Shown here: positions 55,979-63,905 of the stretch, piece after piece
Layout: every line of letters starts with the position of its first letter
Position numbering within the stretch: the stretch's first letter is position 1
Origin: JAJRXK01 sp964593155
GTDB lineage: Bacteria; Krumholzibacteriota; Krumholzibacteriia; JAJRXK01
Assembly (NCBI GenBank): GCA_964593155.1
Contig: CAZQHE010000004.1
Span: 8,049-72,048 of the forward strand
DNA: 64,000 bases
Direction: 5' to 3'
The notes under the pieces: model-generated
What the model was told of the DNA's origin: nothing
Seen by the model: only the letters and a program-made list of their open reading frames with translations
Database searches by the model: none
Program-made: the position numbers and the translations under genes

Positions 55979-57048
55979 CGCAACATCCAGGCCTCGACGG
56001 CCTCGGGGTCGAAGGGTTCCACCCGCAGTGCCTGCGGACCGTGTCCACCCTCCACCTCGACCGTGACCACCGGCTCTTGCCTGCCCTTCGAGTAGCGGGC
56101 TGTGATCGCCGCCGCACGCTCCAGATCGAAGGGGTCGAGCGGCGCGCCGGGGGCGAGATCGAAGATCGCCACCGGCCCCACGTGGTCGCGGACGCGCAGC
56201 CGCGGTCGGTCGCCGCTCCAGCTCTCGAGGAAGCGGTTCTCGTCGTCGAAGCGGGCGACCACCAGCTTGGCGTTGGCCGACAGCCGGAAGTGCCGGCCGA
56301 CCTTGCACAGCAGCAGGTCGTCGTGGTCGACGTCCTCGCGCCGGCCGTGCTCGAAGAGGTCGAAAACGCGGTTGGCGTAGCCCTCGTCGGTGAGCGAGCA
56401 GCATCCGCCCGCGGGCTGGGGCGTGTCGTCCAGACCGAGCTCGCGCGCCAGCCGCAGCTGCGGGTTGCGGTCGCGGCCGGTCAGTCCCAGGAGCTGCTCG
56501 CGATCGAGCCAGCCCTCGCGCTCGGGTCGGGTGGGAGCCATCGCCCGGGCCGACAGCGGACGGACCAGGAGATCGCCCAGGCCGCTCTCCTCGGCCACGA
56601 TGTTCATGGCGCGGCGGGTCTGACTCTTCGGCCGCTGACCGAGCACTTCGCCCGTGAACACGAAGTCGGCCTCGATCTCCTCCATGAACAGGCGCGCACG
56701 ACCCATCATCATGCCCCGACAGTCGATGCAGGGGTTGGCGTTCCTGCCGTATCCGTGTCTGGGGTGGCGCAGCACGTCGAGATACTCGCCGGCGATGTCG
56801 ATCACGTGCACGGGCACCTCGAAGTCGGCGCCGAGACGCAGCGCCTCGTTCCGCAACTTCGCCGGATCGGTGCCGGGCCGGCGCACCTGACGCTTGTGAT
56901 CGGCGCGACAGAAACCGGTGGAGAAGTTCACGGCCACCACCTCGACGCCCTGCCGCTGCACGAGGGCGGTGGCCAGGGTGCTGTCGAGGCCGCCGGACAC
57001 CATGCCGACGGCGCGCGGACGACGCTTCGCGGAAGAACTCTGGATCAT
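55975..57048 (-). CDS. PP-loop tRNA sulfurtransferase-like protein with NFACT-R-like C-terminal domain
   Basis: A 357-residue protein. The PP-loop SGGLDSTLATALV (residues 18-30) and NPCIDCRGMMM (a CxxC of ThiI/MnmA-like thiolation enzymes) mark an ATP-dependent sulfurtransferase; GGCCSLTDEGY adds two cysteines. The last 130 residues (LLLCKVGRHFRLSANAKLVV, ARFDDENRFLES) look like the NFACT-R RNA-binding domain. Together with the overlapping tusA gene this suggests tRNA or other RNA thiolation. The target nucleotide is unknown. ATG at 57048. Confidence 0.85.
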   Translation of the reverse strand: MIQSSSAKRRPRAVGMVSGGLDSTLATALVQRQGVEVVAVNFSTGFCRADHKRQVRRPGTDPAKLRNEALRLGADFEVPVHVIDIAGEYLDVLRHPRHGYGRNANPCIDCRGMMMGRARLFMEEIEADFVFTGEVLGQRPKSQTRRAMNIVAEESGLGDLLVRPLSARAMAPTRPEREGWLDREQLLGLTGRDRNPQLRLARELGLDDTPQPAGGCCSLTDEGYANRVFDLFEHGRREDVDHDDLLLCKVGRHFRLSANAKLVVARFDDENRFLESWSGDRPRLRVRDHVGPVAIFDLAPGAPLDPFDLERAAAITARYSKGRQEPVVTVEVEGGHGPQALRVEPFDPEAVEAWMLR

Positions 57049-57110
57049 GGGAGTACGGTCGGGAGCAAGGGGGAGAACGCCTGCCGCGAGAAGGTAACAC
57101 GGGACGGCGG

Positions 57111-57139
57111 TGGCCTCACCCCCGCCCGCGCCGTAGACT
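57111..57139 (+). promoter_or_regulatory. Candidate promoter giving leaderless trmH-like mRNA
   Basis: TGGCCT (57111-57116), 17-bp spacer, TAGACT (57134-57139). Only 7 nt remain before the ATG at 57147, as at mutY. The -35 is weak. Confidence 0.4.
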
Positions 57140-57146
57140 GGCGGCC

Positions 57147-57707
57147 ATGGAGCTCCGACGCCCCCGTCCGCCCCTCCCCGCCGTGGTCGGCGTGATCGAG
57201 AACGTCCGCAGTCTGTGGAACGTCGGCTCGATGTTCCGCAGCGCCGACGGGGCCGGCGTGCACCGTCTGGTGCTGTGTGGCTTCACCGCGCATCCTCCCC
57301 GCGACGAGATCAGCAAGACCGCCCTCGGCGCCGAGCGGGTCGTCCCCTGGGAGTACTGGTCGAAGGCGGCCGAGGCCTGCGCGTCGCTGCGCGACGAGGG
57401 CTTCCAGGTGATCGCGCTGGAACGCGCGCCGGCGAGCGTGGACCTCGACACGGTCGAGCTCCACGCACCGGTGGCGATCGTCGTCGGCCACGAGATCGAG
57501 GGCGTGAGCGAAGCCACCCGCATGGCCTGCGACCTGACCGCACACATCCCGATGCTCGGGACCAAGCAGTCGTTGAACGTGGCCGTGGCCTTCGGCGTGG
57601 CGGCCTACACACTGCGGCGTCGGCTCGGCGTGGATGCGCTCCACCGCGCGTCCGACGAGACCACGCTCGGACCACCCGGTGCCCCCTGCGATCGGAGAAC
57701 GCCGTGA
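57147..57707 (+). CDS. SpoU/TrmH-family RNA methyltransferase
   Basis: A 186-residue SPOUT methyltransferase. Motif 1 is ENVRSLWNVGSMFRSADGAG, motif 2 is VAIVVGHEIEGVS and motif 3 is IPMLGTKQSLNVAVAFGVAA, forming the deep trefoil knot that binds S-adenosylmethionine. It 2'-O-methylates tRNA or rRNA; the target is not clear. There is no N-terminal extra RNA-binding domain. ATG at 57147 follows a -10 box by 7 nt, so the mRNA may be leaderless. It overlaps the membrane protein gene by 4 bp (GTGA). Confidence 0.92.
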   Translation: MELRRPRPPLPAVVGVIENVRSLWNVGSMFRSADGAGVHRLVLCGFTAHPPRDEISKTALGAERVVPWEYWSKAAEACASLRDEGFQVIALERAPASVDLDTVELHAPVAIVVGHEIEGVSEATRMACDLTAHIPMLGTKQSLNVAVAFGVAAYTLRRRLGVDALHRASDETTLGPPGAPCDRRTP

Positions 57708-58078
57708 CCAGCCTGTACTTCTGGTTCAACGCCGTCGCCTACGCCGTGTTCGCCGTGTGGTGCACGGTGCGGCCCGAGCAGACGGCTGCCTTCCTCGGCC
57801 TGCAACTCGACGGCTGGAAGGGACAGTCCGAGTACGTGGCGGTGTACGGTGGGATCGAGGCCGCCTTCGCCGCCTTCTTCGTCACCGCCGCCCTGAAGCC
57901 GGCCTGGCACGGTCCGGCGCTGGGCTTCGCCACCTTCCTCTACGGAGGGCTCGTGCTGTTCCGCACGATCGTCTTCGTGCGCAGCGGCTTCTCGATCGGC
58001 GGAGCGGTCGGTCCCTACGTCTTCGAATGGATCATGGTCGTGCTGGCGATCCTGCTGTGGCGGCGGCACGGGATCTGA
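57704..58078 (+). CDS. Small four-helix membrane protein (DUF4345-like)
   Basis: A 124-residue protein with four hydrophobic segments: FNAVAYAVFAVWCTV, GIEAAFAAFFVTAAL, LGFATFLYGGLVLFRTIVFV and YVFEWIMVVLAILLW. The loop after the first helix (RPEQTAAFLGLQL) resembles DUF4345-type proteins, an uncharacterised inner-membrane family; the match is tentative. GTG at 57704 overlaps the methyltransferase stop by 4 bp (57704-57707), so it is translated from that transcript. Function unknown. Confidence 0.65.
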   Translation: MTSLYFWFNAVAYAVFAVWCTVRPEQTAAFLGLQLDGWKGQSEYVAVYGGIEAAFAAFFVTAALKPAWHGPALGFATFLYGGLVLFRTIVFVRSGFSIGGAVGPYVFEWIMVVLAILLWRRHGI

Positions 58079-58100
58079 GCCCGCACCGCCGCGCCTGAGC

Positions 58101-59436
58101 TCAGACGCCGGCCAGCGCCCGCCGCAGGATCGACACGGCCTCGTCCGCCTCGGCCGTGGTGACCGTGAGCGGCGGCCGTGCCCGGATCGAATCCGGTCNN
58201 NNNNNNNNTCAACAGACCCTGGTCCTGACAGCGGGAGAGCACGCGGCCGCGGGTCGTGGCATCGGGTAGCGTGAAGGCGATGAACAGTCCCCGCCCGCGC
58301 ACGTTCGACAGCAACCCGCCGAAATCGTCCTGCAGGGCGTTGAGTCCTCGCAGGAAGTGCGCACCGACGGTGGCCGCGTTCTCCACGAGCTGCTCGGTCT
58401 CGATCACCTGCAGGTAGCGCGTGGCCCGGACCATGTCGACCAGATTGCCGCCCCAGGTCGAGTTGATCCGGCTGCTCGAGCGGAACACGCTGTCGACGTC
58501 GTCGAGGCGCGCCCCGGCCAGGATCCCGCACACCTGCATGCGCTTGCCGAAGCACAGCACGTCGGGCTCGATGCCGTGGTGCTGGTAGGCCCACCACCGT
58601 CCGGTGGTGCCGGTTCCCGTCTGCACCTCGTCGACGATCATCAGCATCTCGTGTTCGTCGCACACCGCGCGCAGGGCCTGCAGGAACTCCGGCCGGAAGT
58701 GGTTGTCGCCGCCCTCGCCCTGGATCGGTTCGATGATCAGCGCGGCGATGCGGTCGCCGTCGCGGTCGACCGCCTCGCGGATCTGCGCGAGCGAACGCTG
58801 CTCGGCCTCTTCGACCTCGGCGAGATGATCGGCGAGCGGGAAGGTGATCGGCGCGGCGTCCACGCGGGGCCAGTCGAACTTCGGGAACCACTTGGTCTTG
58901 TGCGGATCCGTGTTCGTCAGGCTCATGGTGTAGCCGCTGCGGCCGTGGAAGGCGTGACGGAAGTGCAGGATCGACAGGTTCTCGTCGTCGGGCAGACCGC
59001 GCGCGGCCCGCTTCTGGAACTTCCAGTCGAAGGCCGCCTTCAGGCCGTTCTCCACCGCGAGCGACCCCCCGGCCACGAAGAAGAGGTGCGGCAGCGACGC
59101 GGGCTGCGCGGTGTCGTGCAGGGTCTGCACGAAGGCCGCCATCTCCGCGGTGTAGAAGTCGCTGTTGCTCGGGTTGGTGATCGCCACCCGCCCGAGGTGT
59201 TCCACGAACTCCGGATCGACCATCGCCGGGTGGTTGTGCCCCAGCGGCTGGGTCGCGAAGTAGTTGAAGAAGTCGAGGTAGTCGCGACCGCTCAGCGCGT
59301 CGTGCAATCGGCTGCCCGCGCTCCGGTCGAGGTCGACGACGAAGGGCATCCCGTCGGCGAGCATGGACCCGCCGATGACGTCGTGGACGTGTTCGGGACG
59401 CACCCGGGGAACGGAGATCGTGGAGTCGGTGGCCAT
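58101..59436 (-). CDS. L-lysine 6-transaminase (Lat), interrupted by a 10-N gap
   Basis: A PLP-dependent class III aminotransferase of the lysine 6-aminotransferase type. FFNYFATQPLGHNHPAMVD, HGRSGYTMSLTNTDPHKTKW, IIEPIQGEGGDNHFRPEFL, VDEVQTGTGTTG and the PLP lysine in CFGKRMQVCGILAGAR are all characteristic. It converts lysine to 2-aminoadipate 6-semialdehyde. The N run at 58199-58208 shifts the frame; the true C-terminus after it reads PDSIRARPPLTVTTAEADE and ends ILRRALAGV at the TGA at 58101. A few codons are missing. ATG at 59436 has GGAGG upstream. Confidence 0.9.
58199..58208. other. Assembly gap (10 N) inside the lysine 6-transaminase gene
   Basis: The frames on the two sides differ by one if the ten Ns are counted, but agree if they are removed. 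Comparison with the family pattern (GL-x(3-6)-G-x-x-S-I-R) implies a multiple of three bases, probably 9-15, is missing. Confidence 0.75.
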
Positions 59437-59805
59437 GCCCCCACCTCCGGCAAGAGGGTACCCGCGGACGACCGCCGGCACGCTAGCAGAGGTCGGCCCG
59501 CCCACAAGACGGGGTTCTGTGATCCATGGGAGGTGGCGAAGCCGTGGGGATCTCGACGCGGGGCGGGAGCCGGAACGACACCGGGAAGCGACTCATTCCC
59601 GCCGCCGACCCGCGTCTCCCGCTCTGCGACCATACGAGGAACCGCGCAGCCGCAGACCCCGCGTCCGGGAAGGGGTGATCTCGCCGATTCACCACCATCC
59701 CAGGGGAGATTGTAGCCGAAGCCGGTGCGGTTGCGACACATCCCACCGCGAGTTCTGCCCTTCAGGGCCACAATTCGGGTGACGTTTGCGAAGAAACATC
59801 GCAAG
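59437..59805. other. Intergenic region between cstA end and lat start
   Basis: This 369-bp stretch holds no convincing gene. Supportable elements are the lat promoter at 59480-59507, a good -10 (TACAAT on the minus strand, 59714-59709) with no matching -35, and just after the cstA stop a small hairpin (GATGTTT/AAACGTC, one G-U pair) without a T-tract. No riboswitch or tRNA pattern was recognised. Confidence 0.6.
59480..59507 (-). promoter_or_regulatory. Candidate promoter for the lysine 6-transaminase gene
   Basis: On the minus strand TTGTGG (59507-59502), 16-bp spacer, TAGCGT (59485-59480), 43 bp before the ATG at 59436. Confidence 0.45.
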
Positions 59806-61470
59806 TCAGGCCCGGCGAGCGGCCCGCTCGGCGAACTCGCGTCGAAGACGCGACACCGCTTCCACGATCAGCCACAGCGCCATCGCCACGATCACGATGC
59901 CCAGCACCAGCAGCGGCCACTCCCGTCCTCGCCAGAAGTCGACGATCTTCTCGACCATGGCCGCCAGCGTGGTGCCCAGCAGACCCACCATGGGCAGCAG
60001 CGTCACCCAGAAGTTCCGTCGGCGCTGCACCAGGTACACGGTCACGGCCAACAGGGTCAGTCCACCCAGGACCTGGTTCGTGGTCCCGAACAACTGCCAC
60101 AGCGCGAGCCCGGCCGCGCGCCCGTCGATCTCGTAGAAGGCGAAGAAGCCGATCGCCGCGGTCGCACCCAGCGACGCCACCACGCGACGGCGCAGCACGC
60201 CCAGTCCCGGCGCCTCGCCGATCTCGCTCAGGTTGAAGCGCAGCAGACGGGTGGCCGAGTCCAGACTGGTGAGCGCGAAGCTCACCACCACCAGGGCGAT
60301 GAAGGTCGCGCCGAACTCCACCGGCACTCCGAGTGCGTTCAGGAAACGCGCAGTGCCGTCGACGAAGGCACTGATCTGCACCCCGAGATCCGACGCCGTC
60401 TCCCAATTCGCGTAGTGGTTCTCCCAGCTGAGCTTGTCGCTGAAGCCGGCCGTGCACGCGAGTACCGCCAACAGACCGAGCAGGCTCTCGCCGATCATCC
60501 CACCGTAGCCGATACGCGGGGCGTGGGTCTCGCGATCGATCTGCTTGGCCGTGGTCCCGCTGCTCACCAGTCCATGGAACCCACTCACCGCACCGCAGGC
60601 GATGATGATGAACACGAAGGGGAACAACGGCGGCGCCCCTTCGGGCGCGACGTCGACGGCCGGCGCCTGGAACGACGGCGCGAGTGTGAAGAAGCCGACG
60701 TAGCTGCCCACCAGTCCCAGATACAGGAGAAGGGCGTTGAGGTAGTCGCGCGGCTGAAGCAGCAACCACACCGGCAGCACCGATGCCACGAAGGCGTAGC
60801 CGAGCAGGATCCACTTCCAGGTCCCGGCCGAAAGATCTGGCCCCTCCCCGGGCGACGCCATGACCACCGGGATCATCACCAGGCCGAACGAAACCAGTGT
60901 GAGCGGGAGCAGCGGCACGCCCCGCTTCGTCACCAGCAACCCCATGCCGACGGCCAGGGCCATGAGCACGAAGGTCGGCGTCACCGCCTCGGGGTAGAAG
61001 ACCCGCGTGAACAGCAGCGCCACCACGTGCACGAACACGCCCATCGCCAGGGCGATCAGGAAGAAGATGATCAGGTGGAACAGCGACTTCGCGCGCGGGC
61101 CGATCACGTCCTCGGCCACCTTGCCCACGCTCATCCCGCGCGCGCGCATCGACAGGACCAGCGCGCTGAAGTCGTGCACCGCGCCGATGAGCAGGGTCCC
61201 GAACACCACCCACAGCAGCGCGGGTAGCCAGCCCCAGATGACGGCGATGGCCGGGCCGAGCATGGGACTCAGGCCGGCGATCGAGGCGAAGTGGTGACCG
61301 AACAGCACGGCTGGCCGGGTCGGCACGTAGTCCACTCCGTCGCGCTGCGCGTGGGCCGGCGTGACGGCCGACGCATCGAGCCGGAACACGCGCCGCGCGA
61401 GGTAGCGGGCGTAGAAACGGTAGCCGAGGAAGTAGGCCGCGAAACAGAGCAGTCCGACGACGACGGGCAC
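59806..61470 (-). CDS. cstA: Carbon-starvation protein CstA family peptide/pyruvate transporter
   Basis: A 554-residue membrane protein of the CstA family with about 14-16 segments. Signature parts: DGVDYVPTRPAVLFGHHFAS, IAGLSPMLGPAIAVIWGWLP, GTLLIGAVHDFSALVLSMR, ACGAVSGFHGLVSSGTTAKQ, and LWQLFGTTNQVLGGLTLLAV near the C-terminus. CstA proteins import peptides or pyruvate, mainly under carbon limitation. GTG at 61470 with GGGAG upstream. It follows the DUF72 gene by 16 bp, so both probably share the promoter at 62445. The lat gene lies 369 bp further down and has its own promoter. Confidence 0.95.
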   Translation of the reverse strand: MPVVVGLLCFAAYFLGYRFYARYLARRVFRLDASAVTPAHAQRDGVDYVPTRPAVLFGHHFASIAGLSPMLGPAIAVIWGWLPALLWVVFGTLLIGAVHDFSALVLSMRARGMSVGKVAEDVIGPRAKSLFHLIIFFLIALAMGVFVHVVALLFTRVFYPEAVTPTFVLMALAVGMGLLVTKRGVPLLPLTLVSFGLVMIPVVMASPGEGPDLSAGTWKWILLGYAFVASVLPVWLLLQPRDYLNALLLYLGLVGSYVGFFTLAPSFQAPAVDVAPEGAPPLFPFVFIIIACGAVSGFHGLVSSGTTAKQIDRETHAPRIGYGGMIGESLLGLLAVLACTAGFSDKLSWENHYANWETASDLGVQISAFVDGTARFLNALGVPVEFGATFIALVVVSFALTSLDSATRLLRFNLSEIGEAPGLGVLRRRVVASLGATAAIGFFAFYEIDGRAAGLALWQLFGTTNQVLGGLTLLAVTVYLVQRRRNFWVTLLPMVGLLGTTLAAMVEKIVDFWRGREWPLLVLGIVIVAMALWLIVEAVSRLRREFAERAARRA

Positions 61471-61486
61471 GCGCAGGGACTCCCGG

Positions 61487-62380
61487 TCAGTCGCCGTTCT
61501 TCTGCATTTCGAGCTCGACCATCTCCATCAGCCGCTGCGCCGTCGTCGGCGCGTGGCCGGCGTAGTGGTTGTTCACGTAGACCAACGCGTGGTGGCCCAG
61601 CCGCACGTGACGGCTCAGGAAGGTGGCCCAGCGCTGCAGACGCTCGCGCCGGTCGATGACCTCGGTGTCCCAGGTCTTCGTGATCGCCTCGATCTCCTTG
61701 CGGTCGCCGAGCAGACGCACGTACATGCGCGGCCCCGTGACCGGGTCGAAGCGCTGCTCGACCTCGTCGCCGTGCGGCATCCACGCCTGGTCGACCATCA
61801 CCATGGTCACGCGATGGCGGCGCAGCAGGTGCGCCAGATCGGGCCCGACCCACGTGCGATTGCGGACCTCGACGGCGTACTCGAACTCGCCGGGCAGCTC
61901 GTCGAGGAAGTGGTCGAGACGATCGAAGAACTCACGGGCGTCGGAGAAGGCCGCCTTGCTGAAGTACGGGAACTGCAGCACCAGCGGTCCCAGTCGGTCG
62001 CCCATGCGCGCCATGACGTCGAGGAAGGCGTCGCGCTCGCCGAACGTGTGCTCGGGAACGAGGACCTTTCCGCCGTCCGGCCGCGGCCCCTCCCCCGCGT
62101 GGCAGATCGACTTCGGGAACTTCGCGCTGAGCAGGAAGCCCTCGGGGGTCTTGTCGACCCAGCCGTCGACGATGCTCGCCTTCGGAATCGCGTAGTAGGT
62201 CGCGTCGACCTCGACGGTGTCGAAGTGCTGGGCGTAGACCCGCAGGAAGTCACGGGGCTGGGTCCCGGCGGGATAGAACGGACCGACCCAGTCGTCGGAC
62301 GAGAACGAGGAACACCCGAAGCGGACGGGAGCCTCCTCGGCGGCCTTGCGGGGCAGCGGGGCACGGCGTGGTTGCGCCAT
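61487..62380 (-). CDS. DUF72-family protein
   Basis: A 297-residue DUF72 (YecE-type) TIM-barrel protein. Motifs: VRFGCSSFSSDDWVGPFYPA, FDTVEVDATYYAIPKASIVD, GFLLSAKFPKSICH, VLQFPYFSKAAFS and YAVEVRNRTWVGPDLAHLL, with ALVYVNNHYAGHAP near the C-terminus. The biochemical role of the family is not known. ATG at 62380 has AGGAGGGT 4-6 nt upstream, an excellent ribosome binding site. It is first in an operon with cstA. Confidence 0.9.
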   Translation of the reverse strand: MAQPRRAPLPRKAAEEAPVRFGCSSFSSDDWVGPFYPAGTQPRDFLRVYAQHFDTVEVDATYYAIPKASIVDGWVDKTPEGFLLSAKFPKSICHAGEGPRPDGGKVLVPEHTFGERDAFLDVMARMGDRLGPLVLQFPYFSKAAFSDAREFFDRLDHFLDELPGEFEYAVEVRNRTWVGPDLAHLLRRHRVTMVMVDQAWMPHGDEVEQRFDPVTGPRMYVRLLGDRKEIEAITKTWDTEVIDRRERLQRWATFLSRHVRLGHHALVYVNNHYAGHAPTTAQRLMEMVELEMQKNGD

Positions 62381-62444
62381 GGACCCTCCTTTCGGCGGGG
62401 CTCCGCGGAGCGCGTCGCACGGGCGACGGCCGCGGTGGAGCGCG

Positions 62445-62473
62445 ATTCTAGGAGAAACGCGCACGCGATTCCA
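62445..62473 (-). promoter_or_regulatory. Candidate promoter for the DUF72-cstA operon
   Basis: On the minus strand TGGAAT (62473-62468), 17-bp spacer, TAGAAT (62450-62445), 65 bp before the DUF72 ATG. Confidence 0.45.
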
Positions 62474-62525
62474 GCGTCGCGCGCTTCCCCGCTGGCCGCC
62501 GCGGCTCGACGGTGGCACGATGGCG

Positions 62526-62551
62526 GGAATGCAAGTCGGGCCCGCGGCGTA
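62526..62551 (+). promoter_or_regulatory. Possible ECF-type autoregulatory promoter
   Basis: GGAAT (62526-62530) and CGTA (62548-62551) are 17 bp apart, similar to ECF-dependent promoters (GGAAC, about 16-17 bp, CGT). It lies 43 bp before the sigma factor start. Chance occurrence cannot be excluded. Confidence 0.28.
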
Positions 62552-62593
62552 CTCCACACGGAGTGCCGCGCGCCGAACCCCCGGAGCCGGACC

Positions 62594-63187
62594 GTGGCCG
62601 CGACCGACGACACCGATCTGCACGACCTGGTCCTGTGGGCTCGCGGTGGCGACCCCGATGCCTACGGCGCGGTCGTCCTGCGTCTGTCTTCGCGACTGCG
62701 GATGCGTCTGCGGCGGTACGTCGCCGGCGACGACGACGCGCTCGACGATCTGGTGCAGGACACCTTCGTCCGCGCCTGGGAACGACTCGAGGACTTCGAT
62801 CCGGAGCGATCCTTCGAACCCTGGGTCGCGCGGATCGGCGTGAACCTCGCGCTCGACCGTCGCCGGACCGCGTCGCGGCGCGACGAGGTGGACGACGCCG
62901 AGCCGTGGCTGGACGCGATCGCGGTCCCGGCCGACGCCCCGCGCGCCGTGGACGACGCCGAGATGCTCGCCGAGGTCGAGCGCGCGCTCGCCGATCTCCC
63001 CGCGGGCTGGGTCCTGGTCCTGCGGCTGCGCGCGGTCGAGGAGATGAGCACGACGGAGATCGCGACCGCGTTGGACCTGCCGCTGGGGACGGTCCTGTCC
63101 CGACTGTCCCGCGCCCGCGCGCGGATCGCGATCCGTCTGGCGGAACGCTACGGCGATCCGCGCGCACCGGAGGAGGGCACGCCGTGA
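62594..63187 (+). CDS. ECF-type RNA polymerase sigma factor
   Basis: A 197-residue sigma-70-family factor with only regions 2 and 4. Region 2: VLRLSSRLRMRLRRYVAGDD, LDDLVQDTFVRAWERLEDFD (core binding, -10 recognition) and PWVARIGVNLALDRRR. Region 4: LADLPAGWVLVLRLRAVEEM, TTEIATALDLPLGTVLSRLS. GTG at 62594 has GGAG upstream. Its stop overlaps the next GTG by 4 bp (GTGA), the usual sigma/anti-sigma coupling. The signal it answers to is unknown. Confidence 0.93.
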   Translation: MAATDDTDLHDLVLWARGGDPDAYGAVVLRLSSRLRMRLRRYVAGDDDALDDLVQDTFVRAWERLEDFDPERSFEPWVARIGVNLALDRRRTASRRDEVDDAEPWLDAIAVPADAPRAVDDAEMLAEVERALADLPAGWVLVLRLRAVEEMSTTEIATALDLPLGTVLSRLSRARARIAIRLAERYGDPRAPEEGTP

Positions 63188-63771
63188 ACCGGAATCGTTC
63201 CGAACGTGAGATCGCCGAGGGCCTCGGCGGCGACGAGGCCCGCCCCACCGGCGACGGACCCGCCGACGCGTGGGCCGAGCGTGTCGACGATCTGGTGCGG
63301 GCGAGCGATGACCGCGAGCACGGCGAGGACCGACGCACGGCCGAGCGCGACCGCGACGTGGTCATGGATCGGATCCGCGGTCGGCGACGCCGGGAGCACC
63401 TGCCGTGGTGGCGGATCGCCGCGCCGGTCGCCGTGGCCGCCGGTCTGGCCGGGCTGTTCCTCCTGCGCGAGGTCGAACCCCCGGCGACCCCGACCGCGGA
63501 GGCACCGAAGACCACCGAAGACGCGGTCGGCGCCCCCGAGGCCCGGCGCATGGCCGCACCGTCGGCGGAAGTCGACGAGTCGACGTCGGTCGATCCCCTC
63601 GTGCGTGAGGTCGAGTCGGTGCTCACGCGGTTGGGCACTCCGTCGGAGCCCGCGTCGATGTCCACGGCCGTCCGCGACAGCCTCGTCGAACGTCTCCGCA
63701 CGCTCCGGCCCCGGCTCGACGACCCGCGTCTGGCCCGGCGGGTCGACGCGTGGATCGCGCCCGAACAGTGA
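63184..63771 (+). CDS. Probable anti-sigma factor with one membrane segment
   Basis: A 195-residue acidic protein coupled to the sigma factor by a GTGA overlap. The N-terminal 75 residues are charged and helical (GDGPADAWAERVDDLVRASD, DRRTAERDRDVVMDRI), then one membrane segment (WWRIAAPVAVAAGLAGLFLL) after a basic RGRRRREH, and a periplasmic part of about 100 residues with Pro/Thr/Ala-rich linker. No ZAS zinc motif (HxxxCxxC) is present, so the class is unusual. The assignment rests on gene position and topology. Confidence 0.7.
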   Translation: MNRNRSEREIAEGLGGDEARPTGDGPADAWAERVDDLVRASDDREHGEDRRTAERDRDVVMDRIRGRRRREHLPWWRIAAPVAVAAGLAGLFLLREVEPPATPTAEAPKTTEDAVGAPEARRMAAPSAEVDESTSVDPLVREVESVLTRLGTPSEPASMSTAVRDSLVERLRTLRPRLDDPRLARRVDAWIAPEQ

Positions 63772-63817
63772 GGACGTGGAACCGTCCAACCTCCCGTCCC
63801 TGCGTGATTTCGTAGCG

Positions 63818-63846
63818 TTGCCCCGCACCGGCCGGTGGGCTAGACT
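63818..63846 (+). promoter_or_regulatory. Candidate promoter for the POT transporter, with internal palindrome
   Basis: TTGCCC (63818-63823), 17-bp spacer, TAGACT (63841-63846), 60 bp before the ATG. The spacer contains the perfect palindrome CACCGGCCGGTG (63826-63837), a possible operator. Confidence 0.55.
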
Positions 63847-63905
63847 GCCGCGAGTGCCCTCGAGCCGACACGCCGGTCGGCCGTCTCCGTCACGAAAGCC
63901 GTTCC

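Noticed and set aside
58015..58198. Apparent alternative C-terminus of the lysine transaminase continuing to 58015
   Set aside because: It arises from the frame shift caused by the ten Ns; the family-like C-terminus is in the other frame and ends at 58101.
59437..59805. Lysine riboswitch upstream of the lysine 6-transaminase gene
   Set aside because: The conserved core elements of the L-box were not recognised in the leader; the nearer promoter leaves only about 37 nt of leader.
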